Positions 8,901 to 11,880 of a DNA stretch of 11,880 bases are shown one piece after another (position 1 is the first letter of the stretch; every line of letters begins with the position of its first letter). Source of the DNA: an uncultured Bacteroidales bacterium (GTDB lineage: Bacteria > Bacteroidota > Bacteroidia > Bacteroidales > UBA932); contig CAMZCW010000056.1 of NCBI GenBank assembly GCA_947305045.1, positions 1 to 11,880 on the forward strand, read 5' to 3'. The notes beneath the pieces were generated by a model. That model was given only the letters and a program-made list of their open reading frames with translations. It was not told the origin of the DNA and made no database searches. The position numbers were made by a program, and so were the translations under genes.

Positions 8901-9058
8901 ACGCCGTTTTTTGTACTTCCGCGCTCCATGACGGCAGCACCGGGGACGGGCACCCCGGCTTCATCCCTCACCACGCCACTGACAGAGACCTTGTCCTGCG
9001 CAGATACCAGCACGGCAAAGCAGGCAAAGAGGGCCGACAATATTAATTTCAATTTCAT
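5999..9058 (-). CDS. SusC/RagA-family TonB-dependent outer-membrane transporter
   Basis: This 1019-residue outer-membrane barrel imports ligand delivered by SusD, powered by TonB. A Sec signal peptide (MKLKLILSALFACFAVLVSAQ) covers residues 1-21. Residues about 24-98 are a carboxypeptidase-regulatory-like beta-sandwich (VSGVVRDEAGVPVPGAAV). VVIGYGTSKKGDLTGSV (106-122) begins the plug, and LLKDVSSTAIYGSRGANGV at 205-223 is the SusC/RagA signature. The rest is barrel, with aromatic-rich strands and the C-terminal AVNINLKF ending in Phe, as outer-membrane proteins do. A DMNHDGLLDQND segment (840-851) is the EF-hand-like loop often seen in SusC proteins. No extra N-terminal signalling (STN) domain is visible, so this receptor itself does not look like an anti-sigma-coupled one. 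It starts 5 nt after the preceding lipoprotein gene and is followed 6 nt later by the susD-like gene. It is full length with no sign of disruption. Confidence 0.97.
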   Translation of the reverse strand: MKLKLILSALFACFAVLVSAQDKVSVSGVVRDEAGVPVPGAAVMERGSTKNGVMTDAEGKYSIQVPLQAFLEFSCMGFKSSVEVVDGRNKIDVVLKMDNEVLEATVVIGYGTSKKGDLTGSVAVVEMEQLENAPVSSVSQALQGKIAGAEFSSGTGEVGEAGAIRVRGSRSISAGNEPLIVVDGIVDAVESLSDLNPSDIVSISLLKDVSSTAIYGSRGANGVILVTTQTPNKKSGVFAARFKATMGVSRIAGSQDLMNAEEYAQWRNLVAENLGSSRIPYPDTEAYRNTGTDWVKALSQTAFYQNYHLNLHGINGGTSWTTSLGFNNTPSVLVGSGLRKYTGAVKVSSKIKQRLTWGVNVNFILTDKDNPVASISGTSTSAAIFLSPMLDKEDTWNKFGDGESYGGLPFNSPYLVARNVTSQTKTEQLLLAANLRYDITPRLWAEARASRTSSRSDGGYYSPSSLAVAKANDTGGTARRTHYDKDKYLAELTINYKRTRRKWELEALGGFTFERTTVSSENYSGAGYLDDSQLWYNMSGLNAPANFTPTSSWNRITKLSAFGRVNFNYRKRYYVTVTARGDGASNFANDKKWGFFPAAALRWSVMNESWFAKSTWLNDLSVRLSAGRSGNDAIAPYMSLASLSSSVGNWLYGNDRETGFYPTKLQNSNLTWETTSALNAGLDFAAWQNRVRLEVDAYVSWTRDLLLSVRNAQTTGYNTYYANAGSTRNQGIEITLTTKNIKRRNFEWSTTLTVTHNSQIVTGVGSESEVVPTYTNPRNTTQYMYGYREGYPVNALWGYKYEGVWHTQDEIDRNEVTHAYVSQVKPGTQGSGLGHPKYADMNHDGLLDQNDMVYLGTSDALVYGGFQNDFKLWKRLNLGVYITWSAGGSIYNIGELWLGSGTSSYNKYRYMKDAWTEKNPASNIVKAGFDDAQASSRHVYDASYVRLKSLSLDYDIPLGKKTKKYIKTFSVGLVGENLLLWKTYPGFDPDVNTSSSVYRLDNGSFPRPRTWAVNINLKF

Positions 9059-9063
9059 ATCCG

Positions 9064-10053
9064 TCAGTATTTAAGAACCACGGAAACGGGTTTATGCGAC
9101 ATACCGCTTACAGGAACGGGAAGCAGTTCAACCGAAACCACTTTATCCAGCACAGGTGCCGACACATACACATAGTCGGCCTGCCAGCTGCGCCCGTCCG
9201 TATCCGTATAAGTTTCCACCCACCCCTTGGTTTTCATCCAGAGCAGGTCGTACAGGTTGTTCTGCCAGGCATAACGGTCCCCTGCGAAAGCATCGCCGGA
9301 AGCATCGGTCGGATACCAGGAAGGCGTTTGCGGATACCCCACCTGCATGGCGGAATAATGATAAAGCTGGCCGCAGACCACCCAGTCGTTTCCATACACC
9401 AGGGCGCTGCCCACGCTGGCCTGGACGGCTTCACGGAAAGCCTCCTGCCTGTCTTCCTGCGTCTGTCCTTCAAAATTGCATCCGAGGACATTCAGTCCCT
9501 CCACCTCCCCGGAGACTTTCCCGTCGAATACCAGGACATCGGAACCATAGCCCAGGGCCCAATTCTCTACCGCTTCTCCCGATGCCCCTTCCGAAGCAAC
9601 GACCAGCAGACGTACCGTTGTGCCGGACGGATTCTCAAACTCCAGCTTCAAGGCCGGGTCGGGTGTAACCTGAATAGAGGCCTCCGGAGAAAGGAAGCCC
9701 CTCTGGGCGACCAGGAGCGTATCGGCCTTCCCGCTTTCTTCCAGGCAAATGGCGATACGGCCCACGCGGCCGGGCCGCAAGTTCAGGATATCGGACGCAT
9801 TGGACGCATAGCGAAGGGTAAATGCTCCCCGGCCATTTCCGCCGGGCACATCCGTAGAAACCCAGGAGTCGGCACTGCGCAGGCGCCACTGTCCTTTTGT
9901 TTCCACAAGGACGGAGACCTCCCCTTCGGCGGCATTTACCTGACAGACAGCCACGGCGGTTCCCGGCTGGAAAGCCGGAATCACCTCCGTTTTTTGCGCA
10001 CAAGAAACGGCAATAGCCACTGCCACTAACAAGATATTGATACTATTCTTCAT
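9064..10053 (-). CDS. Lipoprotein with BACON-like domain and degenerate EEP (endonuclease/exonuclease/phosphatase)-like domain
   Basis: The preferred start is the ATG at 10053 (329 residues, MKNSINILLVAVAIAVSC), which overlaps the preceding gene's end by 11 nt. An ATG at 10065 would add MLRS. Numbers here use the longer form (333 residues). Cys22 is the lipidation site. Residues about 38-123 resemble a BACON domain: GQWRLRSADSWVS, NLRPGRVGRIAI and DTLLVAQRG. From about 150 on the order of strands recalls the second half of an EEP fold. There is a strand plus Arg-rich helix (LNVLGCNFEGQTQEDRQEAF), then WVVCGQLYHYS (228-238) where active enzymes have a GDFN motif, then LYDLL, ADYVYVS (297-302 region) and SGMSHKPV (320-327), where active enzymes have SDH. 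The Asp and Asn of GDFN and the Asp of SDH are missing, so catalysis is unlikely. The EEP relationship is inference. It is encoded directly before susC (5 nt) and is likely a surface binding protein. Confidence 0.8.
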   Translation of the reverse strand: MKNSINILLVAVAIAVSCAQKTEVIPAFQPGTAVAVCQVNAAEGEVSVLVETKGQWRLRSADSWVSTDVPGGNGRGAFTLRYASNASDILNLRPGRVGRIAICLEESGKADTLLVAQRGFLSPEASIQVTPDPALKLEFENPSGTTVRLLVVASEGASGEAVENWALGYGSDVLVFDGKVSGEVEGLNVLGCNFEGQTQEDRQEAFREAVQASVGSALVYGNDWVVCGQLYHYSAMQVGYPQTPSWYPTDASGDAFAGDRYAWQNNLYDLLWMKTKGWVETYTDTDGRSWQADYVYVSAPVLDKVVSVELLPVPVSGMSHKPVSVVLKY

Positions 10054-10906
10054 CGAACGCAACATTTACGGGGGTGAATCCTTCCGGGCCATCGCTGCCG
10101 ATAACCATAGAGAGCAAACTGAACGACGTTGCATCTACACGGGGAACGGCAATCTCGCCCACGTTACAGACAAACGGCGGCTCGCCCGTGAAATGGAAAA
10201 CAATAGTCAGATCCGGATAGTCAAAAGGAGGCATCACCACGTAGAAAGGCATCAGGCTTCCGGCATCGTCCTTAACAGGAACAGGCTCCTCAAAAACCAG
10301 GCTCAACACATGTGAAGCGCCGGTTCCAAACTGCATTCCCTCCTCCGTAACCATGCCGGTTCCGGCAAACGGAAGGCTTTCACTGCCAAGCGTTATGCCC
10401 TCAAGAAGCAAGTCCTCCTCCAGCGCCACCTTGATGGATAACATCCCAAAAGGATAGCCAAAGTAGAGTTTCCCCTCCTTTTCGAAGCCAAAGGCCAAGG
10501 GGCTGTAGGTGAGGAACTGGTCAACAGGGCCGTTGTCCGGGATATAGGCCTGCCGATTGTCCAGGACGGCCGTCATTCGGCCCCAGGCACCCGAGTAAGA
10601 CGGGCTCCAAGGGTAATAAGCAGCCACCTTCCCTTCCACCTGGGGGCCGTAGAACACAGCGTCCGAAAGGCTGGCATCGGCCTTTCGGAGTAGATACTTT
10701 GCATTGGTACCGGACAGGGAACCGCAAATGCCGATGGCTGCGCCTTCCGGCCACACGCGGGAATCGCCCCCCAACAAGAGGGACTCAATCTTTGCCTCCA
10801 CGGTTGTCCTTCCATCCAGCGGAAGCGGAGGCAGTTCCTCCGGGACCCGCTTGACACAGGCCGCCAGGGCAAAGATTCCCAGTATAGAGAGTAAATACTT
10901 CTTCAT
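10043..10906 (-). CDS. Fimbrillin/Mfa-like surface lipoprotein
   Basis: This 287-residue protein has a clear lipoprotein signal, MKKYLLSILGIFALAAC, with Cys17 in L-A-A-C, followed by V-K-R-V-P-E-E. The mature part resembles Bacteroidetes fimbrillin-family (Mfa-like) beta-sandwiches: VEAKIESLLLGGDSRVWPEG AAIGICGS (about 36-63), where the R-VWPEG-AIGI element is characteristic, then a YLLRKADASLSDAVFYGP and KVAAYYPWSPSY segment (71-104), LDNRQAYIP and FLTYSPLAFG (to 140). Next come a YPFGMLSIKV strand (151-160) and a second sandwich ending in TSFSLLSMVIG (260-270). Members serve as fimbrial subunits or as stand-alone surface lipoproteins. No fimbrial accessory gene is seen here and the gene sits in a SusC/SusD transcript, so a ligand-binding role is more likely than pilus assembly; that is inference. 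It starts 7 nt after the stop of the upstream gene, and its own stop is overlapped by the next gene. Confidence 0.82.
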   Translation of the reverse strand: MKKYLLSILGIFALAACVKRVPEELPPLPLDGRTTVEAKIESLLLGGDSRVWPEGAAIGICGSLSGTNAKYLLRKADASLSDAVFYGPQVEGKVAAYYPWSPSYSGAWGRMTAVLDNRQAYIPDNGPVDQFLTYSPLAFGFEKEGKLYFGYPFGMLSIKVALEEDLLLEGITLGSESLPFAGTGMVTEEGMQFGTGASHVLSLVFEEPVPVKDDAGSLMPFYVVMPPFDYPDLTIVFHFTGEPPFVCNVGEIAVPRVDATSFSLLSMVIGSDGPEGFTPVNVAFDEE

Positions 10907-10913
10907 CGTTCAA

Positions 10914-11880
10914 TCATTTACCGTCCCAATACGAAACATTGTCGATACTTACGCCGGCATTGGCCGTGTATCCCTGACCATAGACCAGATTGGAGGCAAT
11001 CTTGTCTGTACCGTTGAAGATGTGCACATACCGGGCGGTATAATCATCCCCGGTAAGGTCTCCGTAAACCGTATCGGCAAAAGTATCCTGCGAGACATAG
11101 AGGTCACCTCCCACCTTGCAATCTGTGATGGATGAGCCTTCTACGTTGCCCTTGGGGTCCATATCGGCCGTATTGTTTTTGGTGGGGACTACCGCCACTA
11201 TGGCACGGTTGTTCTTGAAGTTGGCCGTGCGGCTGAACCCGCCGTCAAACCAGATCTTACAGTCCTTCAAGGTAAACGGGGTCACCGCAAAGCCAATAGC
11301 GCCGGCAATGGCAACGCTCTGGCGCTTAGCCGTGCCGATGGTAGCTTTCACCGTAGTGCCACCTGTAAACGACAGGTAACCGCCCCACCCCACCAGGCCC
11401 GCCGTTACAACACTCTTGCAACTGGCGTTAATCTTGCGTTCGGGGTCGACATCGTCCCACTGGGTAATTTCCCCGGTGAAAGAGCAGTTGTCAATGGCAG
11501 CATACGCATCCTGCCTACCCACCAGTGCACCGGCCAGGCCGGCAATGTATACTTTCCCATATCCCACTTTATACTGGATACCGGAAATGGCTTTACAGGT
11601 AATTTCCCCGGAACTTTGGCAGTCTTTCAGGCTGACAGAGAGGCCATTGCTGGCGGTAATGGCCGCCAGTTGCGCTTCATTCTGGTAGGCCGACACCGTC
11701 TCATACAGCATAGGCGCAGCATTGCCCAGGATGCCACCGACGCAAACAGCCGGAGCATTGGAAGAGCCGCCGCCCGCTGCCGTCACACCCGTATCGGTCC
11801 AAATCAGGCTGCCGGAATTGGCGCATCCGGAAATGGTCAGGGCATAAGAGGCATCCCGCATCCAGGCCACAATGCCGCCC
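10914..11880 (-). CDS. Cys/Gly-repeat beta-solenoid-like surface protein (C-terminal part, cut by right window edge)
   Basis: This is the 3' part of a gene whose start lies beyond the right edge. A GTG at 11870 gives a 318-codon frame, but the frame stays open to 11879 and reads G-G-I before that GTG, continuing the repeat pattern, so the GTG is not the real start. Numbers below count from it. The protein alternates two elements: a hydrophobic-x-x-Cys-x-x-x-Gly turn (TISGCANSG 12-20, LKDCQSSGE 81-89, IDNCSFTGE 126-134, LKDCKIW 201-207, ITDCKVGGD 248-256) and a Gly-rich strand (VGGILGNA 44-51, IAGLAGAL 109-116, TAGLVGWG 156-163, IAGAIGFA 188-195). This resembles GLUG-motif and similar beta-solenoid surface proteins of Bacteroidetes. 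The N-terminus, and so any export signal, is outside the window. Function is unknown; adhesion or ligand binding is the usual guess. The fimbrillin-like gene starts 7 nt downstream. Confidence 0.8.
   Translation of the reverse strand, partial: GGIVAWMRDASYALTISGCANSGSLIWTDTGVTAAGGGSSNAPAVCVGGILGNAAPMLYETVSAYQNEAQLAAITASNGLSVSLKDCQSSGEITCKAISGIQYKVGYGKVYIAGLAGALVGRQDAYAAIDNCSFTGEITQWDDVDPERKINASCKSVVTAGLVGWGGYLSFTGGTTVKATIGTAKRQSVAIAGAIGFAVTPFTLKDCKIWFDGGFSRTANFKNNRAIVAVVPTKNNTADMDPKGNVEGSSITDCKVGGDLYVSQDTFADTVYGDLTGDDYTARYVHIFNGTDKIASNLVYGQGYTANAGVSIDNVSYWDGK

Larger units (their letters stand above)
1..11880 (-). other. Single tightly packed minus-strand operon (both ends outside window)
   Basis: In transcription order the junctions are: 7 nt, 11-nt overlap, 5 nt, 6 nt, 1 nt (or an 11-nt overlap with the alternative start), a 4-nt ATGA overlap, and 2 nt. 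None of these can hold a promoter or a rho-independent terminator, so co-transcription is very likely and translational coupling is probable at the overlaps. No regulator gene (hybrid two-component, sigma/anti-sigma or SusR-like) lies in the window. Internal promoters inside coding sequence cannot be excluded by reading. Confidence 0.85.

Noticed and set aside
9094..10029. Long plus-strand open frame (311 codons) opposite the BACON/EEP-like gene
   Set aside because: The product is rich in His, Arg, Gly and Pro with no domain pattern, as expected for an antisense shadow in moderately GC-rich DNA.
11868..11870. GTG as start codon of the rightmost gene
   Set aside because: The frame is open upstream to the window edge and encodes G-G-I, part of the repeat; no signal peptide follows the GTG.

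Overview
The window comes from a member of the Bacteroidetes, most likely the order Bacteroidales. The evidence is a SusC/SusD (RagA/RagB) outer-membrane pair, BACON-type lipoproteins, a fimbrillin-like lipoprotein and lipobox signal peptides. By eye the G+C content is moderate, somewhat above half. A gut or rumen lineage is plausible, but the genus cannot be read from the sequence.

All eight protein-coding genes lie on the minus strand and read from high to low coordinates. In transcription order they are: (1) the C-terminal part of a Cys/Gly-repeat, beta-solenoid-like surface protein, cut by the right edge (10914-11880); (2) a fimbrillin/Mfa-like lipoprotein (10043-10906); (3) a lipoprotein with a BACON-like domain followed by what looks like a degenerate endonuclease/exonuclease/phosphatase (EEP) domain (9064-10053); (4) a SusC-like TonB-dependent transporter (5999-9058); (5) a SusD-like lipoprotein (4289-5992); (6) a lipoprotein with two tandem BACON-like domains, a DUF5689-like region and a C-terminal jelly-roll-like region (2053-4287); (7) a secreted clan GH-A glycoside hydrolase, probably GH39-like (680-2056); (8) the N-terminal part of an exported FAD-dependent oxidoreductase, cut by the left edge (1-677).

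The genes are packed with gaps of 1-7 nt or short overlaps. There is no room for an internal promoter, terminator or regulator, so the window looks like the inside of one long operon whose two ends lie outside it. The layout fits a polysaccharide-utilization-type locus: surface lipoproteins bind ligand, SusC/SusD import it, and a periplasmic or secreted glycosidase and a flavoprotein process it. The substrate cannot be determined here. At least three surface-protein genes precede susC in the transcript, whereas susC is more often near the front of such units. No CRISPR array, RNA gene, insertion sequence or phage gene was seen, and there is no non-coding stretch longer than a few bases.

The items most worth a second look are the BACON protein with the apparently catalytically dead EEP-like domain, the Cys/Gly-repeat protein at the right edge, and the pairing of the glycosidase with an exported flavoprotein.
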